This document shows positions 41,539-51,319 of a stretch of DNA of 64,000 bases, one piece after another. Position 1 is the stretch's first letter. The number at the start of each line of letters is the position of its first letter. The DNA comes from Paenibacillus sp. Soil787 (lineage in GTDB: Bacteria > Bacillota > Bacilli > Paenibacillales > NBRC-103111). A program made the position numbers and the translations under genes. Under the pieces are notes generated by a model that made no database searches, was not told the origin of the DNA, and saw only the letters and a list, made by a program, of their open reading frames with translations. Location: assembly GCF_001429545.1 (NCBI RefSeq), contig NZ_LMSP01000048.1, positions 156,293-220,292 on the forward strand, read 5' to 3'.

Positions 41539-42741
41539 TTATTCGTATCTTAGTGATTCAATAGGCTGCATGTTGGCCGCCTTTTTAGCGGGATACCATC
41601 CAAAGAACAGACCTACAGCCGTAGAAAATCCAAAAGCGATTATGATCGTCCAACCTGATAAAACGAATTGCCACTTGGTGATCAGTGAGAAGGCAAACGA
41701 ACCTAGTACGCCGATTGAAATGCCAACCACCCCGCCAAGAAAGCAAAGAATGATTGCCTCCATCATAAACTGCTGTAAGATCAACCCTGGCGTAGCTCCG
41801 ATTGCTTTGCGAGTACCGATCTCCCTCGTGCGCTCCGTAACGGACACAAGCATAATATTCATGACGCCGACACCGCCGACTAACAAGGAAATGCCGGCAA
41901 TGGAACCTATTAGAATCTGCATAACATTAAATACGACATCGAGGTTTCGCTGGAAATCCTCTACCTTCTGAACTTCATAATAACTACTCTCAACGTTATG
42001 CGCTTTGGCTAAATGGCTTGTTATCGCTTTTCCTGCATTATCCTTTTGCATGGAATCCGCGGTGTTTGCAATAACCATCAGTGAATCCAGTTCATTATTC
42101 GTACCCTCTTTGAGCAGAGGCAAGGAATCATAAGGCATATAAGCGGAAACATTTTTACCATCCAGCCCGGATAATATCGATTTATCGGACTTGTACACAC
42201 CAACGATCTCATATTTATTCCCATCCAACGTGATCTTTCGGTTTACAGCCTGTTCTGCGGAGCCAAACTGTCTGATTGCGTAGTCCGATTCAACGACGAT
42301 CACCTTTTGACGCGACTTTTGCTCGCTTACGGTAAAGAACCGGCCCGCTTCCGTTTTCAAGTTCATAAATTTGACGGTGTCTGCAAACGTGCCTGTCACG
42401 TTAAAATTAATCGTAGAGTCCCCTGATTTGGAAGTCATGGTCATGCCTAAAGAGCCCGAAGCAGCTTGAATCCCTTCTAGCCTGCTCACTTGTTTTAAAT
42501 CCGTCATTGTTATTTGGATTTTATCAGCTTTCGTCGCGCTTGAGGACGGCGTTACGAAGAAAACGCCTGGGGAATATTTAGCGAGCTCGGATAAGACGGA
42601 GCCTTTACCAATTTGGCCGATGGATACAACCAAGACAACGGAAGCAACACCGACGATAATGCCGATCATCGTAAGCAAAGAACGGAGTTTGTTCACTCGC
42701 AAGCTGTCCAAGGAAATCAATAGATTTTTCCATATACTCAC
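41539..42741 (-). CDS. MacB-like ABC transporter permease
   Basis: A 400-residue FtsX/MacB-family permease. One membrane segment lies near residues 20-40, a large extracytoplasmic (MacB_PCD-type) domain follows, then three C-terminal segments; RTREIGTRKAIGA near residue 310 is the family signature. It starts with GTG, which overlaps the ATPase stop by one base (TAGTG), so the two are translationally coupled. It pairs with the ATPase and membrane fusion protein to form a tripartite-like exporter of the YknXYZ / MacAB type. Such pumps export peptides or protect against them. Its neighbours (PPTase, NRPS cluster) suggest the lipopeptide as substrate; this is inferred. Confidence 0.93.
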   Translation of the reverse strand: MSIWKNLLISLDSLRVNKLRSLLTMIGIIVGVASVVLVVSIGQIGKGSVLSELAKYSPGVFFVTPSSSATKADKIQITMTDLKQVSRLEGIQAASGSLGMTMTSKSGDSTINFNVTGTFADTVKFMNLKTEAGRFFTVSEQKSRQKVIVVESDYAIRQFGSAEQAVNRKITLDGNKYEIVGVYKSDKSILSGLDGKNVSAYMPYDSLPLLKEGTNNELDSLMVIANTADSMQKDNAGKAITSHLAKAHNVESSYYEVQKVEDFQRNLDVVFNVMQILIGSIAGISLLVGGVGVMNIMLVSVTERTREIGTRKAIGATPGLILQQFMMEAIILCFLGGVVGISIGVLGSFAFSLITKWQFVLSGWTIIIAFGFSTAVGLFFGWYPAKKAANMQPIESLRYE

Positions 42742-43427
42742 TATCGCTCACTTTCCTTTCGGCGATCTTCGATGATTTCCCCATCTCCGAAGCGGAGTAT
42801 GCGTTTGGCATGCTCAGCAATGTCCATTTCATGGGTAATGACAATCACCGTAGACCCTTCATCGTTCAGCTGAGTGAATAGCCCCATAATCTCATGAGAC
42901 GACTTTTGATCCAAGTTTCCAGTCGGCTCATCCGCCAGCAGTATGGCTGGGTTCATCGTCAATGCTCTCGCTATGGCGACACGCTGCTTTTGCCCGCCGG
43001 ACAATTCGCTCGGACGGTGATGCACTCGCCCTCCCAAGCCGACTTTCTCCAGCAAGCCGCTTGCCCGTTCCGTACGAACCGAAGAGGCAACGCCTCCGTA
43101 CAGCATCGGAAGCTCCACATTGCTTTGAACCGTTTGCCTGGCGAGCAGGTTGAAATTTTGGAACACGAACCCAATCTTCTTATTGCGAACCTTGGCTAAT
43201 TCTTTTTCCGTCAACGATTGAACTTCTTGACTATCCAATTTATAGGTGCCGCCACTTGGAATATCCAAGCAGCCCAGAATGTTCATTAGCGTCGATTTCC
43301 CTGATCCCGAAGGTCCGATAATCGCTACATAATCCCCTTTCTCGATCGTCAAATACGTCGGTTTAAGGGCTTGAACTTCCAATGCGCCGTTGCGGTAAAC
43401 TTTATGAATTCCCTCCAATGCGATCAT
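42741..43427 (-). CDS. ABC transporter ATP-binding protein (MacB/LolD type)
   Basis: A 228-residue ATPase. Walker A is GPSGSGKST near residue 37, the signature is LSGGQ, Walker B is ILLADEPTGNLD, and the H-loop is VITHE. Length and motifs fit the FtsE/LolD/MacB branch, which partners with FtsX-like permeases. The ATG overlaps the stop of the membrane fusion gene by four bases (ATGA), and the stop overlaps the permease start, so the three genes are tightly coupled. It drives the exporter by ATP hydrolysis at the cytoplasmic face. Confidence 0.95.
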   Translation of the reverse strand: MIALEGIHKVYRNGALEVQALKPTYLTIEKGDYVAIIGPSGSGKSTLMNILGCLDIPSGGTYKLDSQEVQSLTEKELAKVRNKKIGFVFQNFNLLARQTVQSNVELPMLYGGVASSVRTERASGLLEKVGLGGRVHHRPSELSGGQKQRVAIARALTMNPAILLADEPTGNLDQKSSHEIMGLFTQLNDEGSTVIVITHEMDIAEHAKRILRFGDGEIIEDRRKESER

Positions 43428-44539
43428 TTTATGACCACCTGTATGCCTTCCTTCACGTCAGCGGAGGGTCCTTCAATAAACTGGTCACCTGGTTGCAGTC
43501 CTTCGAGTACTTCGATAAATTCGTCGTTTTCCTCCCCAAGCTTAACGTTGGTTCGAACGGCTTTATTATCAACAACCTTAAATACGTATGATTGCTTACC
43601 GTCCCGCTTTACAGCACTAAGAGGTACGATATGGTGCGCAGCGTTCTCTATAGTTAATTGAACGGTCGCTTTATAACCGGGACGAAGCTCAACATTCGGC
43701 TGTTCGAGATCGACCTTGAACTCAACGACTGACTCCTTGGCATCCAGTTCGGAGGTGACAGCAACCGGCGATATATACGAAATGCTTCCTGCATAGGTAT
43801 TCGTGAATGCGTCGCCCGATACCTTAACCTTCATCCCTACTTTAGCTAGGTTGGCATCGTTTTCCGCCAAGTTCGCTTTGATCTGTAATTGAGACACGTT
43901 TGTAATCATAAATGATGATGTGCCAAGTGTGATCTCTTGTCCCTCTTTGACGGAAATCCCAGTCACAATACCATCGATATCAGCAAATAATTGATTTTTT
44001 TCAAGCTTTTTCTGGATGTCATCGATGTTGGACTCTGCGTCTTGAATTTTTAGATCGTACAATTTCTCATCAACAGCACTATTTTCGTCAAAGGATTCCA
44101 AACTCACAGCTGAACCCGTTTCGCTCATTTCTTTTTTCACCGTTTCAAACGTTTGCTTTCTCACTTTTTCCTGATCTTTCAGAAACTTCTCCTTCTCAGC
44201 GAGATTCACTTGAAGTTGATGCTTCTCTTGCTTCAACTTCGCATTCAAATCCGTCGTGGACAAGGTAAGCAGCTCCTGACCTTTTTTGACAGGATCGCCT
44301 TTTTTGACGTGAATCTTCTCAATGACACCGCCTGATGTTACAAATTGTTCCTTGATAACTTTAGACTCGATCTTTCCGTTCGCGAATACGTCTTTCGTTA
44401 TGTTCCCTTCTTTCGTTGTGGAGACTTTCACGACAACCGCCGCACTTCCTTTTGAGGTAAATACACCAGTAACTAGTACGGCAACAACCAAAAGGATGAC
44501 AACCAATACTCCCCAAAGCGCTTTTCTCAGCACGATCAT
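43424..44539 (-). CDS. Efflux membrane fusion protein (MacA/YknX-like)
   Basis: An HlyD/RND-type adaptor. The start is taken as the ATG at 44539, next to GGGGAG; the frame is open to 44584 without an SD. A single N-terminal membrane segment (residues 5-27) is followed by a lipoyl-like half (GGVIEKIHVKKGDPVKKGQ), a charged coiled-coil hairpin (residues about 95-175), the second lipoyl half (DGIVTGISVKEGQEI) and beta-barrel domains. In Gram-positive bacteria such proteins join MacB-like permeases on the outer face of the membrane. It lies 96 bases after the stop of the secreted protein gene and overlaps the ATPase gene. Confidence 0.92.
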   Translation of the reverse strand: MIVLRKALWGVLVVILLVVAVLVTGVFTSKGSAAVVVKVSTTKEGNITKDVFANGKIESKVIKEQFVTSGGVIEKIHVKKGDPVKKGQELLTLSTTDLNAKLKQEKHQLQVNLAEKEKFLKDQEKVRKQTFETVKKEMSETGSAVSLESFDENSAVDEKLYDLKIQDAESNIDDIQKKLEKNQLFADIDGIVTGISVKEGQEITLGTSSFMITNVSQLQIKANLAENDANLAKVGMKVKVSGDAFTNTYAGSISYISPVAVTSELDAKESVVEFKVDLEQPNVELRPGYKATVQLTIENAAHHIVPLSAVKRDGKQSYVFKVVDNKAVRTNVKLGEENDEFIEVLEGLQPGDQFIEGPSADVKEGIQVVIK

Positions 44540-44635
44540 TCTCTCCCCATTCTCTAGGTATTTACATGTATGCTTTTGTGCCAAAAAGCACTAAAGCTTC
44601 TTGGCAATTAAGCATGAGATGGATAGTTGAAACCC

Positions 44636-46738
44636 TTAGTCCGTTGTAATGAACCAGTCCGCCTTTTGAGTCGCCAATAGCTTCCTTTGCCCTTGAAATT
44701 CTTCATATAAACTAAGCTTATACTGCTTCAAGAAAGAGGATTTGAATATCAAATCGGCATCTGTTACTTGTATTTTGAAGTTCTCATGTTTGCCAATTTT
44801 CAGCTTCGTCCCCACGGTTTCGGGCGTTTCACCTTCGACCGGGTCAAAATCTTTCATCTCGAACGATTTCTCAAACGACTTTTGACCGCTTCCGTCTTCA
44901 AAAACAAGCACGAGCTTATGTCCGTCTACATTCGTTTCCAGATAGCCCTCGCGACTGATTTCATAATTGAATTTAAGAGTAAACGTACTGTTTTCGACCA
45001 TCGTTCCAAAATGATTCATAGAAATCTGATACGGGTATACGATAACGTCCTTCAGTGAGTCCTTCACATCTGCCTTCACTTCAGGAAGCATGAACGCCAC
45101 GGGTTTCACGTAAGAATCGGGTTTGCCGCCGCTCTCCGTCAGCTTGCCTTCTGTTACGGACTCACCGATAATCAGGTGCATGTTTTCCGTCGAAAACCCT
45201 TTCGGAAGCGAAGCCGATACGTTCAGCAGTGCAGTGCCATTCGGACTTATTTTATTGTTGACTTCGGCTACCGAAGCTGGAAGCACCGTTCCGTCAGCTG
45301 CTCTGAATTGAGCGACTAGCTTAGTGGGTGCGGTATATCTTTTCTCCAAATTCGTCGCTTCTACTTGAGCGATAACCAATGAACTTGTATTGCTTGTATA
45401 ACGATTAAGGCCGCGGATCTTAAAGCCGGTTTTTCTACCCGCATCGTCAAGAATGTACGGCTGATCCAAGCGATGAAAGGGAATCGCCTGCAGCTCGGAT
45501 TGACTGGTAAACTCAACCACATCCGTTGTGACCGTGTCGCTTTCTTTCTCCTGCAGTACCAACTTCATTCGCGAATACTTCGATGTATAAGGAATTTTAC
45601 CTACCATTTGTAAATTCAAGGACGAATCGGAAGCTATACCGACTACATTCGCCGTTTGCACGATATTGGCTTCGATTTTAACCGCATCGTCTAGAAGAAA
45701 GTATCCGGTCAAGTTCGGTATGGACAGCGAATCCGGACCTTTATTGCTTAAGGTAATATCTGCGCTCACTAGATCCTGATCTTCCCATGGGAGACGGTAT
45801 AAAGCATTCAATTCAGTGGTATAAACACCAGATTTACTTGTAAAAGAGTAGGCTTTGCCGATGGAACCGCCTTGACTCAAGGTTGCGGCTGGAAGCTGAA
45901 ATACGGCCACAGGCAGGTTGATTTTCAAATCGGTCGCGGTCTCCGTTATGACAAGCTCCCAATGATCGGAAGAAACGGCAGCCGGAATCGTTCCGGATAA
46001 CTGAATTTCTTTGCTTTCTTTCGGTTTGACGGCTAGATCTTTGAGTCCTTTCGCTTCCAAAGGATACAGAAGTCCTTCCGGTGTGCGAATCGAAAAAAGG
46101 TAGGACGGAATTGTAATCGCGTTTGAACCGACATTCTCTAGAGTTAAATAAACGGTAGGCACATGATATTTTTCGTTTTTGTTGCTAACGAGCTTCTTTA
46201 TCGAAGCCTTTACTTCCGTTTCACCGACTTGGAGGATTGAACCTTCTTGGGATGGGGTCACATCCGTGTAAGTATCAGGTACAGAGATTTCACCGAGCAC
46301 TCTTTCGAATTTTGTCCGGTTCAAATCCCAATTCATAAACTCTACTACCAAATCTTGAAGCTGCGTGTTTTCATTCACGTTCGCATAATAAGTCATATCC
46401 ACATTTGAGCCTGGAGCAACGGAAGTCTTGTCTTTATCAGAAGGAAGTGAACGAGCGGAGAATTGGCTGCCTGATTTATTTTTTAAGCGGATCCAATAAT
46501 CGATCACTTTTAATGCGCTGCTGCCTCCATTATGAATCGATATGTTGATTACAGCCAGCTTACTGTTCTGAGATGTCGTCAAATGAATTTGCTTTAATTC
46601 AAAGTAACTTTGCTCCGAAATGGAGACCTTGCCAATGATCGCGGATCCCTCCCCATCGGCAAATGCGGGTGTTACAGCGCTTAGGGAGAGCGAAATGGAA
46701 ATAGCCAATGCTGCCAGTTTCAAGATAGGCGACTTCAT
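44636..46738 (-). CDS. Secreted protein of unknown function, first large gene of the efflux operon
   Basis: About 700 residues. The ATG at 46738 starts a clear signal peptide ending VTPAFADG; the frame is open to 46789, but the extra 17 residues are charged and would spoil the signal. An AAAGGA element lies 13 bases before, which is a loose spacing. The mature part is soluble and beta-rich, with at least three similar segments of about 150 residues, each giving an NxG..xL..IP-type pattern (for example LENVGSNAITIP and LSNKGPDSLSIP). This suggests tandem Ig-like domains of a cell-surface or extracellular protein. I recognise no catalytic motif. It stands directly upstream of the efflux genes in the same direction, so it may be an extracellular partner of the pump. 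Confidence 0.75.
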   Translation of the reverse strand: MKSPILKLAALAISISLSLSAVTPAFADGEGSAIIGKVSISEQSYFELKQIHLTTSQNSKLAVINISIHNGGSSALKVIDYWIRLKNKSGSQFSARSLPSDKDKTSVAPGSNVDMTYYANVNENTQLQDLVVEFMNWDLNRTKFERVLGEISVPDTYTDVTPSQEGSILQVGETEVKASIKKLVSNKNEKYHVPTVYLTLENVGSNAITIPSYLFSIRTPEGLLYPLEAKGLKDLAVKPKESKEIQLSGTIPAAVSSDHWELVITETATDLKINLPVAVFQLPAATLSQGGSIGKAYSFTSKSGVYTTELNALYRLPWEDQDLVSADITLSNKGPDSLSIPNLTGYFLLDDAVKIEANIVQTANVVGIASDSSLNLQMVGKIPYTSKYSRMKLVLQEKESDTVTTDVVEFTSQSELQAIPFHRLDQPYILDDAGRKTGFKIRGLNRYTSNTSSLVIAQVEATNLEKRYTAPTKLVAQFRAADGTVLPASVAEVNNKISPNGTALLNVSASLPKGFSTENMHLIIGESVTEGKLTESGGKPDSYVKPVAFMLPEVKADVKDSLKDVIVYPYQISMNHFGTMVENSTFTLKFNYEISREGYLETNVDGHKLVLVFEDGSGQKSFEKSFEMKDFDPVEGETPETVGTKLKIGKHENFKIQVTDADLIFKSSFLKQYKLSLYEEFQGQRKLLATQKADWFITTD

Positions 46739-46855
46739 AGTTATAATTTCATCCTTTCTCCACTTTAGGGATTTTTTTGGAATATTCATTGCAAGCAGCG
46801 ATTCATAATTAAAAGGAGCAACTGCAAAAGCATGCCCCTTGGCAAATCTTGGAGG

Positions 46856-47017
46856 TTACCGAACTAAGCCTACTCTATTGATAAAAGGGGGCTGCAATTT
46901 CACCAACCAATTTGTTTCGTTTTCTTTTTTTACTTTCCATTCCATCAGCACGGATTGTTCTATTTCCGTCTTTCTTTGAGCCATCATTTTTTCCAAAGCA
47001 TACGTGTTGATATCCAT
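46856..47017 (-). CDS. Small protein of 53 residues, unknown
   Basis: An ATG at 47017 is preceded by GGGAGAG with about five bases between, and the frame runs to TAA at 46856-46858. The product begins MDINTYALEKMMAQRKTEIE and is charged, helical-looking in the first 35 residues, with no signal or membrane segment. It lies 118 bases upstream of the secreted protein gene, in the same direction, and would be the first gene of that transcript. Good SD spacing and position support a real gene. I do not recognise the family. Confidence 0.55.
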   Translation of the reverse strand: MDINTYALEKMMAQRKTEIEQSVLMEWKVKKENETNWLVKLQPPFINRVGLVR

Positions 47018-47256
47018 GAGTTCTCTCCCTTCGCGACTTATTGATAGGATTAGTTTAAATTTATTTTATTTACACGGTATTAAATAGACATAGATTAATT
47101 GTAAATTCCATTTTCATCATTCCTTGTAAATTGCTGGTTTTGATACCCCATAAAAATAATTTTAAAATCGCTGAAACAAATCAGAAAGCTCATCCGTTAA
47201 GAGGATATAGTTGAAAATAATGGAAACCCTCAAAACTATTGAAAAGGATGAAGAAG

Positions 47257-49680
47257 ATGAAGAAAAAAGGTTTGGTCGTCGGCCTCCTGCTATCCGCTAC
47301 GATCTTAACGTCCGCATTTGCTCCCGTTGCCACTAACGCCGATCAGGAACCAGTGGTCCGGCTTGAGGGCCAACCGATCACATTCTCGCTCCAGCCTAAA
47401 TTCATAGACGGTATTCTTATGGCGTCTGTTCGGGATCTTGCAAAGGCTTTAAGCATGGAAGTGACATGGCATGCAGCCGAACGGCTTGCGGTAGTTACTG
47501 GTAACGAGTATGAATTGAAGCTGCCAATGAATTCAGACTTTGCTTACGTGAACGGTAAAGCAAGCACCATTTACGGGACTACGCAAATTTTTGATGGCTC
47601 TATGTACGTTCCACTGCGTTTCTTTATGGAAAGCGCAAATCTCGTTGTTCGCTGGGATTCGGCTACCAGCTCAGTGAACGTCACGAAGCAGACCGACAGC
47701 TTGCCGGTAGTCGGTACCTATGACCACTTGATCACACTATTGACGCAGAATGAAAGCAATGGATACGCCAGAATTAGTTTAACAACGAAACAAGCTAAAG
47801 CTGAAACCACCTCCGATAACGCTTCGGTTCCAGCTAGTGCCGATGCTGCTGCTCCAGTCCAAGATTCGGCCAAGGCAGTGGCACCCGGTTACTCCGGCAC
47901 GAATGTACAAGTGCAAGGCGTGGATGAATCCGATGTCATCAAGACAGATGGAACTTACATCTATACGGTAAACAAACAACGAATCGTAGTCACTCAGGCT
48001 TATCCCGCCGACCAGATGAAAGTAATGAGCATTCTTGATTTCCCGGGAAATCAAGACACTCAGTTCCAGCCAAGTGAAATCTATGTGGACGACAAGCATC
48101 TGATCGTGCTTGGTAATTCTTATCAGAACTATAAAACCATCCCATATAATGGGTCAGGTAGCGTCACAGAGAAGAAAATGATCCCCCTTATGCCTATGAG
48201 ATCCCAGAGTAACGCAAAGGTCATGGTTTACGACCTCACTGACCGGACCAGCCTGAAGCTTGTAAAGGAAGCTGAGCTTGAAGGAAACTACGTTTCTTCC
48301 CGCAAAATCGGATCAATGCTCTATTTTATCTCCAATAAGTACGTGAATTTCTACCAATACCGAGAAATGGCGGATAAAGAAAAAGCGAAGATTGCGCTAA
48401 TACCTTCTTATCGGGATTCAGCGGCGGGTGATTCCTATACCTCTATTCCGCTCAATCAGGTCTATTACTTGCCGAAAGCTGTGGATCCTAACTATGTGCT
48501 CATCGGTGGTATCAGCCTGAATGAATTGAATCAGACGATGAATGTCACTTCTTACCTCGGTTCAGGGCAGAACGTGTACGCGTCCGAAGAGAACTTATAT
48601 GTGGCCGTAACGAATTATGAACAGCTGCGAATCCAGCCTATGAAGATGCCTGCTGGTGATCCTGCGCAAGCCATTCGAATCGGTGAGCCGAACGGAACTA
48701 TCCAGCCTTTTGAACTTCCTAAGCAGGAAACGATCATTTATCAATTTGGCCTGAACGAAGGTAAAGCAGCATACAAACATACAGGCAAGGTGCCCGGGCG
48801 CTTACTCAATCAATTTTCCATGGATGAGCATAACGGCTACTTCAGGCTCGCTACAACAACAGGCGAAGTGGGACGGACAGATGAGGGGACTTCGAAGAAT
48901 TATGTTTTCATACTTGACGGGAACCTGAACGAGAAAGGCAAGATCGAAAACATCGCTCCAGGAGAGCGGATTTACTCCACCCGCTTCATAGGCGATCGGG
49001 CTTACATGGTTACTTTTAAAAACACCGATCCGCTATTCGTCATGGATTTAAAGGATCCAGCTGCACCGAAATTGTTAGGTGCTTTGAAGATTCCTGGCTA
49101 CAGCGATTATCTGCATCCTTATGATGAAAACCACATTATTGGCTTCGGAAAAGATACGATCGAGGTTAATAACAAAATTTCGAATGGGCCGCAGTCCATT
49201 GCCTATTACCAAGGCATGAAAGTGGCTCTGTTCGATGTTACCGATGTGAATAATCCGAAGGAGAAATTTAAGGAGCTGATCGGGGACCGCGGCACGGATT
49301 CCGAGCTGCTGCACAATCACCGTGCATTGCTCTTTAACAAGGAAAAAAATCTGCTTTCCTTCCCTGTTAACGTAATGAAAATCGACCCGAATCAGACGTC
49401 AAACAATCCGAAGATGTCTGCTAGCGCATACGGCAATTTTGCTTTCCAAGGCGCTTACGTCTACAACCTCGATTTGGAAAAAGGCTTCCAGTTCCGTGGC
49501 GGCATTACCCATCTTACTCAGGAAGATCTGCAAAAAGCCGGGCAATATGTTCAAGTCGGCGACAAGCAGGTACAACGTGTTCTATATATTGGCGATACGC
49601 TTTACACCGTTTCGAACGGATTAATTAAAGCGAATGACCTCAATACGCTGCAGGAAAAGAGCTTGGTGGTAATTCCGTAG
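47257..49680 (+). CDS. Secreted beta-propeller protein with copper-amine-oxidase-like N-terminal domain
   Basis: About 807 residues. Start choice: the ATGs at 47248 and 47257 and the TTG at 47239 are all in frame; 47257 stands nine bases after AAAAGG and begins a good signal peptide (KKKGLVVG, hydrophobic core, to about residue 28). Residues about 35-150 match the stalk-type copper amine oxidase N-terminal fold (MASVRDLAKALSM, YVPLRFFMES). An Ala/Ser/Thr-rich linker (residues about 180-210) leads to a long domain with VQGVDESDVIKTDGTYIY, the start of the bacterial secreted beta-propeller family distantly related to WD-40. No enzyme motif is seen. It is probably wall-associated. It has its own promoter region upstream and is convergent with the MFS gene. 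Confidence 0.85.
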   Translation: MKKKGLVVGLLLSATILTSAFAPVATNADQEPVVRLEGQPITFSLQPKFIDGILMASVRDLAKALSMEVTWHAAERLAVVTGNEYELKLPMNSDFAYVNGKASTIYGTTQIFDGSMYVPLRFFMESANLVVRWDSATSSVNVTKQTDSLPVVGTYDHLITLLTQNESNGYARISLTTKQAKAETTSDNASVPASADAAAPVQDSAKAVAPGYSGTNVQVQGVDESDVIKTDGTYIYTVNKQRIVVTQAYPADQMKVMSILDFPGNQDTQFQPSEIYVDDKHLIVLGNSYQNYKTIPYNGSGSVTEKKMIPLMPMRSQSNAKVMVYDLTDRTSLKLVKEAELEGNYVSSRKIGSMLYFISNKYVNFYQYREMADKEKAKIALIPSYRDSAAGDSYTSIPLNQVYYLPKAVDPNYVLIGGISLNELNQTMNVTSYLGSGQNVYASEENLYVAVTNYEQLRIQPMKMPAGDPAQAIRIGEPNGTIQPFELPKQETIIYQFGLNEGKAAYKHTGKVPGRLLNQFSMDEHNGYFRLATTTGEVGRTDEGTSKNYVFILDGNLNEKGKIENIAPGERIYSTRFIGDRAYMVTFKNTDPLFVMDLKDPAAPKLLGALKIPGYSDYLHPYDENHIIGFGKDTIEVNNKISNGPQSIAYYQGMKVALFDVTDVNNPKEKFKELIGDRGTDSELLHNHRALLFNKEKNLLSFPVNVMKIDPNQTSNNPKMSASAYGNFAFQGAYVYNLDLEKGFQFRGGITHLTQEDLQKAGQYVQVGDKQVQRVLYIGDTLYTVSNGLIKANDLNTLQEKSLVVIP

Positions 49681-49698
49681 CCCTTTTCTTGACGATTA

Positions 49699-49728
49699 AA
49701 GCCCCGGTTCCTTCAAGGATCGGGGCTT
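49699..49728. terminator. Stem-loop between convergent genes
   Basis: AAGCCCCGGTTCC..AAGGATCGGGGCTT forms a strong GC-rich hairpin with one bulge. The T-run after it is weak. Its position between the beta-propeller gene and the convergent MFS gene suggests a terminator. Confidence 0.65.
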
Positions 49729-49743
49729 GTTCGCTCTCTAGAT

Positions 49744-50979
49744 TCATTTATTTCCAGCTACGGTGTCGCTAGTAATCGGTTGCCGGACGTCCATTGATTT
49801 TCGTTTGGCCATGAACAACGTCAAGATCCCGCTCGATAATGTAATAATGGCAAGCGTCAGCAAAAATGTGGAGATCCCGAACCAATCGAGACAAGCTCCG
49901 GTCGCAAGAAGCGAAATCTGGAACATCATGCGGTCAAGCATTCCTCGAAACGAGAAAAAGCGGCCTTGCACTTCTTTCGGCACTTTGATTTGGAAAAGTG
50001 TAGATACCATCGGAAAGAAAAAAGCGACGGCGCAACCGAACATAACGTAAGAGCCGAGAACCGCATAACTGCTCTCGCTGAAGGACATTCCTGCAAAAGA
50101 AAGCGCAAATAATAACATGAACAGCGTCGAGCTGGTCACTAGATTTCGCATACCGATCACACGCTTTGCGAATAGGCCTGCAATCAAAATGCTAGTACCT
50201 TCTAATGAATATATCCAACCCATCAATTCCGGTTTGTGCTGGATTTGACTAAACTTCAGTACAAGCAAATTAAAACCGCCAAGAAACAAAGTAATAACCC
50301 CGCTATTGATAAGTCCGATGAAGATAGAAGGTTCTGCCCGAATGAGTGGAAACAACTCCGTAAAGCGTATTTTCTCCTGCTTTTTTGCAGCCACGGTGGA
50401 ATCCGTAGCACTGGGAATCCTCAACTGTGTAATGAGCATCACGAGGATGACGTAAAAAACAAGCGACAGCGCGTAGACCATGTACAAATTCATCATAGAT
50501 ACCAGTATACCTGCTGCTGCAGTGCCGCCTATTCTCGCTATAGTCATCACGTTAAAGTTGATGCTGTTCGCTTTAAGCAGCTCAGAGGCCGGGACGACGG
50601 AAGGCAGTGCTGCTTGTACGGTTGGCATATAAACAGTAGCCGCTACTTGCATGATGACGACGGACAACAGCATGATGGCGACAGATTGGTACTGTATCGC
50701 CGCAAACATGACAATCGGAGCCAGACAGCGGACAATCCCTGATATAAGCAAGATTTTTTTCTTATCATAGCGGTCTGCCCACACCCCGGCTTGCGGCGAT
50801 ATGAGTACCCCGAGAAATAAACCGCACATTAGAATCAAGCTCTTGCCCAAATCAGACGGAACGTGGCTTTGCATAAATTGCAAATTGGCTATAACGCTTG
50901 TCCAAATACCTGCGCCTTGAATGGCTTCTCCTATCATCATGAAAACAAATGTCCGATTCCGAAGTAACGAATGATTCAT
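49744..50979 (-). CDS. MFS transporter, DHA3-type exporter
   Basis: 411 residues with about 11-12 hydrophobic segments. The loop between segments 2 and 3 carries GVWADRYDKKK, the family's GxxxDRxxRK-like motif. The longer central loop (residues about 190-215) is charged. It resembles the MefA / enterobactin-exporter-like group of the major facilitator superfamily, which expels drugs, siderophores or peptides by proton antiport. The ATG at 50979 follows GGAG by seven bases. It stands alone, with no regulator beside it, so the substrate is unknown. A link with the NRPS product is possible but not shown. Confidence 0.88.
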   Translation of the reverse strand: MNHSLLRNRTFVFMMIGEAIQGAGIWTSVIANLQFMQSHVPSDLGKSLILMCGLFLGVLISPQAGVWADRYDKKKILLISGIVRCLAPIVMFAAIQYQSVAIMLLSVVIMQVAATVYMPTVQAALPSVVPASELLKANSINFNVMTIARIGGTAAAGILVSMMNLYMVYALSLVFYVILVMLITQLRIPSATDSTVAAKKQEKIRFTELFPLIRAEPSIFIGLINSGVITLFLGGFNLLVLKFSQIQHKPELMGWIYSLEGTSILIAGLFAKRVIGMRNLVTSSTLFMLLFALSFAGMSFSESSYAVLGSYVMFGCAVAFFFPMVSTLFQIKVPKEVQGRFFSFRGMLDRMMFQISLLATGACLDWFGISTFLLTLAIITLSSGILTLFMAKRKSMDVRQPITSDTVAGNK

Positions 50980-51145
50980 ACCTAATCTCCAATCTATATG
51001 CGATGCTCAGAATCTCCCAATTATAGCACATATGTTCGTTCATCGTCTATTAGAAAACGAGACCTAAGTGGATCTCTACCACATACGGAAATGCGATGGA
51101 ACACCAGATAATACGCTTGAATCCTCTCTTGCAGGGTTCCGTAAT

Positions 51146-51319
51146 TGAAGTCCCACCATGCCTTGAAGTTACACCCCGGTCAGGAGTTGGAGAAACTGGA
51201 CACCGTGCCTGCTGGCTTTCAAGGATCAACCGGTTTCGTTTAATTTGGACATTAAATCCGAAGAGGTTGTTGCTCCACTGCTAGATCTGCTCGCCAAGCT
51301 TGCACCTTTAACATAAGCT
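51146..51319 (+). pseudogene. Possible C-terminal gene remnant with a frameshift
   Basis: Two adjoining frames give protein-like text. One frame gives LHPGQELEKLDTVPAG and then a stop; the next gives FNLDIKSEEVVAPLLDLLAK and ends at TAA before 51320. The second part looks like a natural amphipathic C-terminus. No start or SD is seen upstream. I cannot name the family; it may be chance. Confidence 0.25.
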
